NCBI GenBank assembly: GCA_964023205.1
Contig: OZ026847.1
Span: forward strand, 8,306,819-8,370,818
Reading direction: 5' to 3'
Length of the DNA stretch: 64,000 bases
DNA from: Lutraria lutraria
Lineage: Eukaryota; Mollusca; Bivalvia; Venerida; Mactridae
Below the pieces are notes generated by a model. That model did no database searches. It saw only the letters and a list, made by a program, of their open reading frames with translations, and had not been told where the DNA came from. A program made the position numbers and the translations under genes. Shown piece after piece: positions 1 through 12,519 of this stretch (the first letter of the stretch is position 1; each line of letters starts with the position of its first letter).

Positions 1-2605
1 ATATTTTACCTGATATTATAGGTATTAGCCAGACTTGTTCTGTACGAGGCCGGTCTATATTTGATAATATCCATTTATTAAGAAATATCTTTGATTATGT
101 AGAACAAAAGCAATTGTCCGCCTGTTTTATTAATTTGGATCAAGAAAAAGCTTTTGATAGAGTTTCGTGGTCGTATTTACATGACGTCCTTACTTCCTTC
201 GGATTTTGTCCATCCTTTGTTCAATGGATTCATGTACTATATAGTGACATTAAATCTTCGGTTATCGTTAATAATTTCATTTCAGAACCTTTTTCTTTAT
301 CGCGATCGGTTCGCCAAGGCTGTTCTTTATCCCCTCTTTTATATGTATTATGTCTAGAACCCTTTGCCAAAAAGATACAGGATAATGACCAAATTAAAGG
401 AATTGTAGTACCTGGTGGAGCACATGAATGTAAACTTTCTTTGTATGCAGACGATAATACTGCAATTTTAACTAGTGACCGTTCTATTAAAATATTTCTT
501 TCAGAAGTGTCAAATTTCGAAAAGGTTTCTGGTTCGAAAGTTAATTATAGAAAATCAAATGGTTTATATTTAGGTAAATGGAAGAATCGTTCAGATCACC
601 CTTTTGGTATATCGTGGGTAAGAAATTGTAAACTGTTAGGTTATTATTTTGGTTATGATCTCAGTAAAGATGACATTTGGTCCAAATTATTTACAAAGTT
701 TTCAAAGACTCTACATTTAAATTCGTCTCGTCGTTTGTCTTTTAAAGGTAAAAGTACAGTAATAAATTCCTTAGCATTTTCCAAAATTTTATATTACATT
801 ACTGCTGGTATCATGCCTAAGCACTATATAACACTCTTTCAAAGAGCGATTTTTAAATTTGTCTGGAATTCAAAGTATGAACCTGTAGCCCGTGATACGT
901 TATACTTACATTTCCGGCAAGGTGGCCTGAATATTCCAAACGTGAGAAAAAAGTGGTACGCACTTTTACTTAGTCATTTACAGAAATTAGTAACTGGACA
1001 TAATGCAATTTGGTGTCATTTTGCGAAATATTGGATAGGTTTAAATTTAAGACAATTTAATTCGTCGTTTTCATGTAATAACTTTCCTCACTGTATTGAT
1101 TTTGTTCCTAACTATTACCAACATTGCTTACAAGCCTTGTCAGATATTAAGAAAGTTGATACAAATTTTGTTTTTGGTATTGATCTACCTACAAAATGTT
1201 TTTACACAGTCTTACTTGATACAGAGAATTACGAACCAAAATGTTTACGCCTCTTTCCTCAAGTAAATTTCAATAATGTTTTCCAAAACATTTTTTCTAG
1301 AATAATTGATCCTGCACACAAAGATATTTGCTACAGACTTGTACATGATGTCGTGTACGTTAATTATTATTTATTCCTAAAGGGTATTTCGAAACTAAAG
1401 AAATGCTATTTTTGTGAGAATATTGAAACGAAATCTCACTTGTTCTTGGAATGTTCCTATTTTTTACCATTAAACAGAGTCGTATTACATTTGTTAAAGC
1501 GAGTATCTAATAACAACTTACATTTCTCAGAAAAATATTTCGTATTTTTAGATTTACCTAAGATTGAACAATGTATTTTATACCCAGTCTTAGTAATTCT
1601 GTCCATTTCCAGATCTGTCATTTGGTCTGTTAGGACTGACCTTAAGTATAAACACATAAAAGTATCCAAAATAGGGGTCATTAATAAATTCCTCTCATTG
1701 CTAAGATTTAGATTATTAGTTGATATTGAACGAATATCTCCTGTTAAGTTTATGGATTGTTGGAGTCAATATGGACTATGCGCTTGGGGCGAAAAACCAG
1801 ATTTTGGCCCAGAATTATTTATTGAAATGTATGTTAAAAAGTTTAACCTTTAGCTTTATTATGTATTGTAATACTGCTGTTGTTTTGTTTCTTCTTTCTG
1901 TTTTCAGGATGATGACTAGCTGGAGTCAGTAGGCTGTCGTCCTGGAAACGGAACAGAAGACTGTGTTTCATTCATTTTCTGATTATTACAGAAATTTTAT
2001 CTAAATTGAAAAAGTGTATTTGTTAAGCCACTAAGGCAAACCACACACGTCTAGTGTTTATCTCATTTACAAACTCTAACTATTATATGTTACTTATTGT
2101 CTTACACGTATCAACACGTGTACTGTAATACTATGTACTCAAATACCATATATCATAGTTATGTATTTTATTATTGGAGTTTCGCTTTCAAAATTTTCTT
2201 CTTCATGCGTACTTCAAGTACCTTTCAGTAACATTCCCAAATATTTTATCCTTAGTATTTCGATTACTTTATAGTAACATTTCTGGAACTCCAATAATAC
2301 TAACCTATTTATTGTAAAATCTGCTTCTCGTTTAAAATTAGGATTCAACAGTATTTTGTTAAGCCACTAAGGCATTGTTAAATTTTCCTTTTAGGATGCA
2401 GTGTAAATTTAGGACTCTATAGTGATATTCCTGGATTTAGTGTTCTCAGTCAAGATCGTGTTTAAATAGGACTGCCTGCTTCATAACATACCACCATCAT
2501 GTTATATTTTCTCTTCTGTGATACGTTTTATTTTATTTAGAGAAGCAGGTTAATGTAATAATTGTAAAATAATGCAAATAAATTTTATGAAAAACAAAAA
2601 AAGAG
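1..2605 (+). mobile_element. Tx1/L1-like LINE, 3' part
   Basis: The window opens inside a non-LTR retrotransposon. It contains the C-terminal part of ORF2 (to 1853), then about 750 bp of 3' UTR ending in an AATAAA-type signal and an A-rich tail near 2575-2605. The UTR holds a short direct repeat (TTGTTAAGCCACTAAGGCA near 2019 and again near 2357). The 5' part lies outside the window, so full length cannot be judged. Confidence 0.85.
3..1853 (+). CDS. LINE ORF2 C-terminal part: reverse transcriptase
   Basis: The frame is open from the window edge, so this CDS is 5'-partial and has no start here. It shows reverse transcriptase motifs in order: motif A as LDQEKAFDRV, motif B as RQGCSLSPLL, and the catalytic motif C as YADD followed by NTAIL. 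A GRSIFDN block upstream and a C-terminal segment with CYFCEN...HLFLEC cysteine/histidine residues fit Tx1/L1-clade LINEs. In this family the protein nicks target DNA with an N-terminal endonuclease (not in the window) and copies its own RNA at the nick. No stop or frameshift interrupts the 616 visible codons, so the copy may be young. The clade call is from resemblance only. Confidence 0.88.
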   Translation: MLPDIIGISQTCSVRGRSIFDNIHLLRNIFDYVEQKQLSACFINLDQEKAFDRVSWSYLHDVLTSFGFCPSFVQWIHVLYSDIKSSVIVNNFISEPFSLSRSVRQGCSLSPLLYVLCLEPFAKKIQDNDQIKGIVVPGGAHECKLSLYADDNTAILTSDRSIKIFLSEVSNFEKVSGSKVNYRKSNGLYLGKWKNRSDHPFGISWVRNCKLLGYYFGYDLSKDDIWSKLFTKFSKTLHLNSSRRLSFKGKSTVINSLAFSKILYYITAGIMPKHYITLFQRAIFKFVWNSKYEPVARDTLYLHFRQGGLNIPNVRKKWYALLLSHLQKLVTGHNAIWCHFAKYWIGLNLRQFNSSFSCNNFPHCIDFVPNYYQHCLQALSDIKKVDTNFVFGIDLPTKCFYTVLLDTENYEPKCLRLFPQVNFNNVFQNIFSRIIDPAHKDICYRLVHDVVYVNYYLFLKGISKLKKCYFCENIETKSHLFLECSYFLPLNRVVLHLLKRVSNNNLHFSEKYFVFLDLPKIEQCILYPVLVILSISRSVIWSVRTDLKYKHIKVSKIGVINKFLSLLRFRLLVDIERISPVKFMDCWSQYGLCAWGEKPDFGPELFIEMYVKKFNL

Positions 2606-2639
2606 ACGCACACATGCCTTTGTTTTGTAGTTTGTGTTG

Positions 2640-3395
2640 TGCTATTCTCACGACACCGTTTGTAAATAAAACGACGTGTTATTCTTACGACACCGTTTGT
2701 AAATAAAACGATGTGTTATTCTCACGAAACCGTTTGTAAATAAAACGACGTGTTATTTTTACGACACCGTTTGTAAATAAGACGGCGTGCTATTCTCACG
2801 ACATCGTTTGTAAATAAAACGACGTGTTATTCTTACGACACCGTTTGTAAATAAGACGACGTGCCATTCTTACGACACCGTTTGTAAATAAGACGACGTG
2901 TTATTCTTACGACACCGTTTGTAAATAAGACGACGTGCTATTCTTACGACACTGATTGTAAATAAAACGACGTATAATTCTCACGACACCGTTTGTAAAT
3001 AAGACGACGTGCTATGCTTACGACACTGTTTGTAAATAAAACGACGTGTTATTCTCACGACACCGTTTGTAAATAAGACGACGTGCTATTCTTAGACACC
3101 GTTTGTAAATAAGACGACGTGCTATTCTTACGACATCGTTTGTAAATAAAATGATGTCTTATTCTTACGACACCGTTTGTAAATATAACGACGTGCTATT
3201 CTTACGACACCGTTTGTAAATAAAACGACGTGTTATTCTCACGACACCGTTAAGCAAATAAAACGATGTGCTATTCTTACGACACCGTTTGTAAATAAAA
3301 CGACGTGTTATTCTCACGACACCGTTAAGTAAATAAAATGACGTGTTATTCTCACGACACCGTTTGTAAATAAAACTACCTGGTATTCTTACGCC
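2640..3395. repeat. 37-bp minisatellite, about 20 copies
   Basis: Unit approximately ACGACACCGTTTGTAAATAA followed by AACGACGTGTTATTCTT, repeated head to tail with point changes and small indels. It begins directly after the LINE tail. No coding potential is seen. Confidence 0.92.
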
Positions 3396-5661
3396 AATTC
3401 ATACGACATTCATAAGATTTATTTCCCTTTACAGTTGGGAGTAACCCATTTTTCAAAATATGAAAACTCATGGACAAAGGGTGCAATTACACAACATCGA
3501 TACACATGTCTGCACCCGCAAATATAAGCAATATAAAATGAAACTAAAATAGAAAATTCAAAGCATCTATATGACCACCTTTTCAGTGGTAAATCATTTA
3601 TAAGTACATAAGTAGCTAAACACTCTCAAATGCTGAACTTATAGTATGGTATTTATGAATTATGATGTGTCAGTAAGACATATGTTGTCAAAGTTAATGT
3701 GTCATTTTGCTAGAAATAATTATGATTTTTTTATCAAAATATGTTTCATTTTATAATTATATTGTGAATGGTTTTTTTTATCTTGCTTATATTTGAATGA
3801 CATAAAACGCGCTTGTTACGATAACTTTGTGACGCCACTTGGTCACGTGGATTCCCCAGACTTTTGTAACTCTTAGAACATATTTAGGATGAAAACGTGT
3901 TTTATTTTAATCAAGTGATTTTTATAGGTATTCATTGGCTAAATAATACTAGAAATGTGAACATTTCCTGACCCTAGGGTTGCTATAAGATGTATTGTGC
4001 AACAGTAAGCCTAGTGATGTACATTGTATGTGTTTCTTGCTTTTATTAGGTTTGTTAGACATGGGGAACTATTTTAAATATAAGCTATGTCAATTAAAAA
4101 ATATTTTAAAGCGTGATTTTCTTTGATTTTTCTGCCAAAAGAGCTCGTATATAATAAGTCTCTGAAGCATTGGAAAAATAAGAAATTTGTTTCTTTTTCA
4201 TACAATGCGTTAAAATCTGATACTGTTTATTATATAAAATACAACAAATGCAATTTCCTGTGCAAATTCATTTTGATCTATGATACACAGGGTTTAGCCG
4301 TATAGAAGGATACAGGTTTTTCTGTCATGTAAACCATCATAAAAAATGCGTGGTCAAACTCTTTATAACATTGTCAAATAATCAACATATTTTAAAAAGT
4401 TATCAAAGAAACAAATAGATTTGACCACCTTTTTGGGTGTTATGATTATAATACCATAATATCTTTGTTGGAAGTGAACGTAAGATACGTGAAGAGTAAC
4501 AAGTGATATGTCGAGTTGCTTTTACGGTACCCTGCACGTGGTTTTGCATTTTCCTCCTAAATCTTGCGGCATGGCGCTCACTTTGCGTTTTAACATTCGG
4601 AACCAGTGAACATTAAAGAAGATTGTATTTGTCTGACTTCATTGCTCAAGGCTAATCCTGGTTAAACTAGTATATATATATACATTTCATTACTTCTTTG
4701 TCCATTCACTTTTAATTTCCTTTCATATTATTCGCTTTGTTATCATTGACACTGTCTTGTACAAAAAGACAAATACAATAATATAAATACAATGTATATC
4801 ATTATTCATTTACGTAGTGATTTCCGGTTCCAATAATCAAAACCAATATACATGTACCATAGTATGATTATACATGTACATTGTATGTATAGGAGTAGAC
4901 GTTTTACAAATATCTATATCATACCATATGATACTTATGTTTTAGATATCATCTGTGATAGAAACAACTAAAACCATACTTCTACTAATTAGCTTTGCTA
5001 ATTATCTCTCACAATATATAGGCCCGGGGGAAGCAATTTCAGATTGGGTGGAGGCTATAAATGTGATATTTTCACTCACAAGGGAGATAATGTTAAGCCC
5101 CCTTTATTCGCAATTAAGCCGAAAATATTGGAGGGGAGGGGGCTAATTCCCTCAGATCCACTGGTTCATGTGGCCCTGATATATTCGTGAATGGACGTAC
5201 AAGTACGTATCTTGGATATCTAAAATACATTTACAAACATCAGCATATACACCTAGGTACCATTGGTAAGGCAAGACAAATGTTTGTTTCAGGTTATACA
5301 TGCTCATTAAAATCAGGGTAGGTAGAAAGGGAAATTGACATTAGGTGAACTGTTCCTCAGTCCTTAAAAAGTCTAGAGTTGCAGAAAAAAACAGGAAAGG
5401 ACGGATAACCAGGTACAAACAATTCAAATCATAAGTCCAGTCGTAGGTTAATCGTTCATGGCAGCGTAACATGACGTTGTACGTCAAAAAGGCATATCTA
5501 TATTATAACGTCGAGTATATTGTTTGTGTTTGTAGACAACGCTTACTATGAACTATATTTGCTGTTTACAAGTCAGCATATAGCTACTTTGTGAGAACCT
5601 GATTTATCCAAATGAAATTGCATTTCCGTCATTCCGTAAGTTATGAAGTGTAATCATCGAG
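3396..5661. other. Intergenic, no gene seen
   Basis: AT-rich sequence between the minisatellite and the 3' end of the GPCR gene. Only short open frames of about 60 codons occur, with no recognisable product. The part next to 5661 probably includes the 3' UTR of the minus-strand GPCR. Confidence 0.5.
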
Positions 5662-6664
5662 TCAGATATTTCCAAGTTCGTTGATACAGTATTCTGAAAC
5701 GGAAGTTCCAATTGTATTAACGGACATTCTTTCAATATGCGATTTAGAATAGTCCATGCTACGTTGATGACTTCCGGTCTTTGGGGATTGTCTTACAACT
5801 GCTTGCGTTCTATCTTCACTGGAATTCACTTCTCGTAAAGCGAATGACATATCCGTCTGGTTTCGTGTAAAGAAGTTAAGAACGCTTCTTCGAAAACGTG
5901 CTCCGCTTAAAAAGTATAAAACGAAATTTATGGTATGGTTTAAGTACATCAAAAGGTTGACAACGGTCCAGATGATTTCCTGGGTTTCTGTGAGCCCGAC
6001 TTTAGCATCAACCAGATATGGCATACAAACCAAATAAACACCTATCGGGGTTGTGCAAATGATAAATACGGCATTTACAATTACCAACATCAATGCGATT
6101 GACATACTTTTATCTGTTTTTCTCAATGTCGTTGTAGTACGTATTGTTGACATATTTTGTCTCATTTTTCGACTTTCTAGCAATTTTCGCACGATGAGTA
6201 CCTCGCCGACGCCTAGTATAATGGCTGGAATTACGATGTACAGAAACAAATCCATCCATGGATAAACGAACAAGAAGAAATCTTTGTACGCTTGCTTTTC
6301 TGACAGAGCGCCACAAAACCTTCCATTATCAGTTATAGTATAAGCTGAACCATGTCCGGTGCTGACGTCAGGCGTTCCGAATGTGACACTTGTACGAAGA
6401 CTGATACTTCCAGTGCTTTGATCTCTACTTTCGGGTTCACCACGACTAAAATTTCCGGCATTTTGTTGTTCAATTCCTGTGCCATACAAGAGATGAGAAC
6501 TACCGCCGTATATAATTAACCACAACGTGAATATTGTGCCGAGGGCTGTTTTTTTAGTACAAACCATTCGAACTTTATACGGCCATGCCGTGCTGATAAT
6601 TCGCTCACATGTTAACGCCACCAGCAACCACGAGGACAGCTCAGTAGAGGCAAAAATCAGATAC
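5662..6664 (-). CDS. Peptide-type class A GPCR, exon with TM3-TM7 and C-tail
   Basis: Last coding exon (333 codons plus stop) of a rhodopsin-family receptor in the plasma membrane. It reads from a 3' splice site (CGACAG, then GTATCTG) and encodes TM3 (STELSSWLLVAL, followed by CER in the DRY position), TM4, a long Ser/Thr/Gly-rich extracellular loop 2 with a Cys (GRFCGAL) for the usual disulfide, TM5, TM6 (MSIALMLVIV...CTTP) and TM7 with NHTINFVLY in place of NPxxY. The tail is hydrophilic with many Ser/Thr. This pattern resembles FMRFamide- or TRH-like neuropeptide receptors, which are numerous in molluscs; the ligand is unknown. The upstream in-frame stop means the start lies in another exon; the 10488-10695 exon supplies TM1-TM2. 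Confidence 0.85.
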
Positions 6665-6726
6665 CTGTCGATTAAACAAATCAATTACCAATGGGCACTG
6701 ACTCTATAAGGAGTAAAAAAGTGTTA

Positions 6727-6905
6727 GTTCCTGGTTACCCGATCTACCCTAATTGTTCCGGGCACCCCTAATCTTTTTATTAATCCGAGGAACGGAACAT
6801 ACATTTTCTCACTTTTTTACCTTTCCGCACGCCTTTTTATTAAGAGCAAAAACAAAAACGTCCAGACCTACCTTCCCTATTTCCAATGAGCATGTAACCA
6901 GAAAC
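6727..6905. mobile_element. Short inverted-repeat element (GTTnCTGGTTAC termini)
   Basis: Starts GTTCCTGGTTACCCGATCTA and ends with ATGTAACCAGAAAC, the inverse of the start. A relative with the same ends lies at 26182-26402. Non-coding, so probably a MITE. Confidence 0.6.
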
Positions 6906-7215
6906 AGACATTTTTTTAAGAGAAAAATATAGAAATTAACAGAAACAAACATTTTTTAAGTGAAAAATATAGAAATTAACAGAAACAAACATTTTTTAAG
7001 TAAAAAATATAGAAATTAACAGAAACAAACATTTTTAAGTGAAAAATATAGAAATTAACAGAAAGAAACATTTTTTAAGTGAAAAATATAGAAATTAACA
7101 AAACAAACGTTTTTAAGTGAAAAATATAGAAATTAACAGAAACAAACATTTTTTAAGTTTAACAGAAACAAAAAAAATTTAAGTGAGAAATATAGAAATT
7201 AACTTAAACAAACAT
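6905..7215. repeat. About 40-bp minisatellite, 7-8 copies
   Basis: Unit approximately AGAAATTAACAGAAACAAAC followed by ATTTTTTAAGTGAAAAATAT. It lies directly against the inverted-repeat element ending at 6905, whose end (CCAGAAACAGACATTTTTTT) resembles the unit and may have seeded it. Confidence 0.9.
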
Positions 7216-7464
7216 GGTGCTTTTAATGTAGCTCTTGTGCAATGACTTTAATTCGCACATACAGTACCGAAGGTTTTTTGCTTTAAAATTTTAAACGCAG
7301 TCCTAGCTTTTTACGTGCTTTAATAAGTTTTAATGATTCATACTAGTAATAAATTCCAATATTACGAAAGTTGCATTTGATTGACGGTACGAAATCAAAC
7401 TCTGTTTGTATTACTCGCTTCTAAAACTGCTCACGGAACATCACTTACTGAACACTAACATAAA

Positions 7465-7705
7465 AACTGTGGCCGAATGGTTGGGGATTGGCCTATATAT
7501 GGAGCGGGTGTTCGAAGGTTCTAGCCCACGTAGAGGCTGGGTTTGAACTCATGCGGTCGGTTGGTGAGCCGCTAGCCGACCAAATAATTGTAACCGTATG
7601 CCTGCTTATCCTAGTCAGGCGCTCAGAAAAGGAGATGGGATTCGGGAAGCATTGGTCACACAATAAAGGGATCTCATAAATCAACTTGGTTGGCCCTTTT
7701 AGCAC
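7465..7705 (+). mobile_element. tRNA-derived SINE
   Basis: A box-like GTGGCCGAATGGTTGGGG (as in tRNA-Leu/Ser) is followed by a B box-like GGTTCTAGCCC, then a non-tRNA tail with a second GGTTTGAACTC motif. The expected tRNA stems do not close, so this is a SINE and not a tRNA gene. It lies in the GPCR intron. Confidence 0.55.
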
Positions 7706-8336
7706 TCAGCAGGGATGTTGCTTTTATAAACAAAACCTTTTGTTCGCTCTGATAACTATTTAGATGCTATTAAAATATCACTAGAAATGAGAGCAAAGAC
7801 AGAGAAGAAACAATACAAACTGAGCGGACACGGTTGAGAAATATATCACCTCAATGAACTGCAAGGAGCTTTTAGACAGTACGTATACATGTAAGTACAA
7901 TGCAACAAATTAAGACTACCGGTATGTAGGTGTACACAATCGTTCAACCAGTCAGTCAGAGGAGAGACAACAAAATAATTATACAAACAGCCATGTAACA
8001 GACCACCCCATGAAATACTAGTAGTAACTGGGTTGATATCGGTCGCAAAGTAATAATTACTTACAGAAACTAACTAAGGGTCCTACGAAAGAGCTCCCGA
8101 TAAAGCTTAGTCCAGCAGTGACCCCTTTTGACAGTTCGGTTCATCATCAGTGAAACATTATATGTTCAACATCTATAGGACATATTTGTATACCAGGTCG
8201 ATAATACCGTACAAAATGCAGACACCATTAATTTTATGAGTCATTCACACTGATCACAGAAATTTACCCATTGCAGTGATGGAGTCATGGTCATACAAAT
8301 GTATCGAATATCTGCAAGAGCTCTTGTTAAAGGCCC

Positions 8337-8641
8337 ATTAGCTTTTTGAATTTAGTAATACAGAACAAAGGATAATTGATAGTATAATACATGTATAAGA
8401 ATATACTTTATTTTCTCTAAAACAATATTTACATAATGCCTTTCTTTAGCCACATCTCGTAAAAATGTTGTCAGATGCGTTTTCTTATTTTTGCAATATC
8501 ATTGAAAAAATACTGTGCTAAATTTCTATATGTATTTCGTGTTTTATTGAAAGTAAAAGTCAGTTTCACTGATAAGACATCCTTCGAGGTAAAATGAGAC
8601 CTACTTTAATTTCAACATCCAAAAAGCTAATGGGACTTTAA
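8337..8641. mobile_element. TTAA-flanked MITE, family 1
   Basis: Ends are TTAAAGGCCCATTAGCTTTT and, inverted, TTAAAGTCCCATTAGCTTTT. The TTAA at both ends fits piggyBac-type target use. Further copies are at 13762-14096, 25746-26082 and 46135-47018. Non-coding. Confidence 0.8.
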
Positions 8642-10160
8642 TGATGTGGAAGTTAGCATTTTCAAAATCCAAACAAAGGGAAATACGGAGACTAACTAAC
8701 TACCTGTCACCAAACACGTTTACCAGGTATTATACAATTAACAATTCCCACTGATAAATTATCAGGCGAACACCCCGTGTGATAGTGGAGTCTATCTATC
8801 GCACAATATTGACATTTTAAAATTTCTAGACAAATTATACTTACGAGTATTTGTTTATTATAGCTGTTCGCGAGTACTTACTGTACATAGTGTCTATTAC
8901 TAGTTTGGCTAATCCCGGCCATTTGATTGGCTAATGGTGATGACTGAATCTATTAATAGTTGACAGGTAAGTAAATCATGAAGGCATTGTCTAGATAAGT
9001 TGTTGTGTGGCTATTTGAAGTTCAGTGTGGTTGTATGATAGTGCTCAGATTTTTGGTGAATTCGTTAACATTTAGGGTTGATTCTATTTGATTGATGTAG
9101 GGTATGATATATAAACATGTGCTTGTGAACTAGATACATGAATTTATTCATTTGTCAAATACTCATGCTTGTCATAATAATGTCTATTACTCATATCATG
9201 TAAATATTTTATACCCTTGGATTGAATTAAATATACAGACAATATCCTTTATGAAAAAAGCAACTTCATACAAAAAAACATAAACCAATATGCTTCTTGA
9301 AATTCGTCTACCTATAACGTTTTGTTATAGTTTTTCTTGTTAAGCATTACTTATTGAACTTCGCTCAAAAAGAATAAATGGTTCGGCCTAATGTCATGTG
9401 AACATAACCGGATGTTATGTCATGATGACATAACCGAAGTTGGTCATGTTACTTATAATTTGTAACATCAAACATGGAGGATTGGTTTATAAACTTTATA
9501 CAGCTCTATGTTTTTGTAAGGCGATGTTTCTCAGAACAACGTGATGTCTGATCAAAGTAAAATTATACAAAGTTTTACGAACCATTCTAATTTACACACA
9601 AAGTCTCCCAACAAACGTATATCAACATCAACCATGTATATCAACCACCATCGTAGTAAACCTGTAAATACACAGTATGAATGAGTACGGGAATAATATT
9701 ATATCACGCCTACTACAAAATACGCTTCTGTCATTGGATCTCATTGGACCTTTGGTCTCGCCCCATATGGTTTTCCACAGACCCGTATATACCGTATCGG
9801 GGACAGTTACTAACCCTGTAACTATAAATACTAGGCAGGGGCTTCCGTGGTCTATGCTCTAGGACAACGTTCTCCGACTAAGGTCACCACTAGTATCTCA
9901 TCGTTGTGAATTCGGATCTTACCTAGGTCCAGAAAATCACATTAAGAGGGATCGAGCTGTCCGACTGGTTTACGGGAGGTCGGTGGTCCTGCTCAAGTGT
10001 ACGCCATAGGCACTCGATTCCGTGATTTTTATACGTTTACAGACGTTTTTTTTCCCAATAAATCGGGGTATAGTAACTTACCTTATAATACATGTACACG
10101 TATAGCCTTGAAAGACATTTGGTCAAAGTAAATATTTTACTCACAACACGTTCAGTTAGT
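8642..10160. other. GPCR intron, mostly unassigned
   Basis: No exon or RNA gene recognised. A fragment matching the left end of the 26761-27037 MITE (CATAGGCACTCGATTCCGTG) lies at about 10008-10060. A short imperfect inverted repeat built on CATAAC/GTTATG lies near 9390-9450. Confidence 0.4.
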
Positions 10161-10164
10161 TACT

Positions 10165-10410
10165 CTTGCAAGAGAGTCAACGATTGTGTGGAAGCAAATA
10201 CGTGATAGAGGGTCGTGGGTTCGAGCCCAGCTACCGACCATGTCTCTTTATGTGAGAAAGTAGGCAGTTGCTTACGAAGGATGGGGAGTCTAGTACTGGT
10301 TCTTCCCAGGAACGATGGTTAGGTGAACTGTCCGCCTCATATGACTGTTGAAAAGAGCCGTAAAACCAGATGAAACACACAAACATGTTTTTATACCAGA
10401 ACCGAACACT
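10165..10410 (+). mobile_element. tRNA-derived SINE
   Basis: A B box (GGGTTCGAGCCC at about 10209-10220) is followed by a body containing AGTACTGGTTCTTCCCAGG and GGTTAGGTGAACTG. The same body recurs in tails near 29580, 40220 and 41840, so it is a shared SINE core. It lies in the GPCR intron near the first exon. Confidence 0.55.
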
Positions 10411-10487
10411 ACCCAACAGAATAAAGCAAACACCACAACAGAATACTGTATATAGATCGAACCGTTAGAATATTAAAAACCACCCAC

Positions 10488-10695
10488 CTGAATAAAGTAC
10501 GATCAGATCAGAGAACGCTAGAGCTGTCAAATATATCGCCGTTGATGATTTTCTGGTAGGAGGTCGTGTCAGAACGAGTATGCAAAGAACATTTCCAAAA
10601 GTTCCAACCAGTAGAAATATCGGTGACGTGATTTTCCACAGCCAGTCCCCTACACTCGAACCAGACATGTTGTACCAAAAGTAATACTTATTCAC
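10488..10695 (-). CDS. Peptide-type class A GPCR, first coding exon (TM1-TM2)
   Basis: Encodes a short N-terminus with Met at 10695 (a second Met is nine codons on), TM1 (SPIFLLVGTFGNVLCILVL, with the conserved GN), the first intracellular loop and TM2 (TALAFSDLIVLYSG, with the conserved LAxxD). It ends at a GT donor (TTCAG then GTGGGTGG) in phase 1. The TM3-TM7 exon at 5662-6664 needs phase 2 input, and about 25 residues of extracellular loop 1 with its conserved Cys are absent from both. A small exon between 6665 and 10487 is therefore expected; I could not identify it. Confidence 0.8.
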
Positions 10696-12519
10696 AATTA
10701 AAGTTTATATTTAAATCGGATTTTGAAATAGAAATATCTGTAAATATCTTCTTCGTATTATTAATATGTCAGGCTGTTAATCATTAACATGCACGCAAAC
10801 AAAGCATTATATTCACGTGTTCATCTGATTTTAGACAAAACTAAAGACACATTTATCCACGTGTTTCAGTCAATATTTCCGTTTTCTTTGCCAATATATC
10901 AAATTGTGAAGCAAACAGCTCAATGTATTGCAACACTCAAACAACTAGATTAAATATTCTATTGATCTTTGAGGTTTGGTATCATACACCAATATAAATG
11001 TTCTTTTGACTTTGATGGTGCGACAGGGTCATCTTTCAAGTAAAGTAAACGTTTATTTTCTTCCAAGTATATATGTGATGTCAATAAGACGCAATAAGAC
11101 ATGCAAATTATGTAATCCAAACGTTTTGTTAATGAACAAAGCAAGTAAGATGGCTGTCACACACCAGCATTAAAACTATAAGTTTTTTTTTTAAATTTAT
11201 GTTGTGATGCTATTGCAGAAATAAAAACATAAATCGAAGTACTGAAAGTACTCATGGAAACTGAACTTGAACAGACGTGCACTGCAACATGGACGGGAAC
11301 TAGTTTAACAATTGTAAGACGCGTGTAAAAATGTGTAACTTACTTCTGTCTGAATCAAAATTCTTACGCGCCGAGCGAGTGACGGCGATGGAGGCCTGAA
11401 TCGTCCAGTTTCCAAAAACACATTGGAGAATCTTCTACACAATGTTTACCCATTGTTGCTCAGGCAACCAATAGGCTGCAATTTCAAAAACTTAAGCATT
11501 TTTTTCTTTTTTTTATACGAAGTACAAAGTCAATTCCACATAAAAATGCATACAACATACTATATACATGTAGTTATTCAAATTATTGTAATTTCATGTA
11601 TTTATGCTAAAACAAGTCTATGCATAGTGAGGATCAGAAATTTAAAGCCAAATTAAAAATTATTGAATAATAATTACACGAACAAGATTTTACAAATAGA
11701 ATGCCCCAAGATATCGCTACAAGTCATGCCTATATTCTACATATGAAAAGGGAAATTTTCAATCTATTTACATTTTGTATATAGTACTTATATGAATTAA
11801 AAGTAAGCTATTTTGATGCAAATCTTGTACCATGTCAGCCTTACCAAAAGATGCCTAACAGTAATAAAAATAACCAGAGACACTGTATTAAATGTTCATA
11901 GGGTCTTAACTAAGTTCACATGTGTAACAGTTTTATTTTCTCTCTCTCCTTCTTACTCTCTCTCGCCCTCTCTGGAGCATCGTCGCATATGGAACTACTA
12001 GTATGTACAAGGTCGTTGTGATAAACGGATGGTTATGGATGATTATGTAATGCTTGAATTACTAGACCTCAATGGAAATAATTAAGGGGTTTCCCCTTTT
12101 TGTGTCATCCTTGGTATGTAAAGTTGACAATCATGGTTACCACTATTTATTAAATTTGATTTCTTATTTTAGAGTAAAAATTGATGATATTTGTATTAAT
12201 TACAATATTTTAAAACTTTTATTCATTTAATATTTCTATGTATTTTCATTCTTGGCAATCTAATGTCTGTGATATTTGTACCATATTTTATATGCTTTTT
12301 ATACTGAAATAAATGAAAGAAAGCAAAAAATAACAACAACAAAAACAGGAAAACACTTTACATAAAGATACTTTAGCACCCCCTCCCCAACAAGTCCAAA
12401 TTAAATGTGTATATTGATCCTAAAGTTGACTCAGGAAAAAGTTGACTTGCTACCGTTTAATCTCAATCTTTAGCTGGTTCTTGTTACAAGTTGCAGTGTA
12501 TCAAAGGTCTCAGTACAGA
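10696..12519. other. Intergenic, upstream of the GPCR; no gene seen
   Basis: AT-rich sequence with only short frames. A pyrimidine-rich tract (TCTCTCTCC...) lies near 11938-11972. It should contain the promoter of the minus-strand GPCR, but I cannot point to an element. Confidence 0.4.

Noticed and set aside
4123..5146. Short frames of about 60 codons between the minisatellite and the GPCR
   Set aside because: AT-rich, no motif, no splice context; expected by chance.
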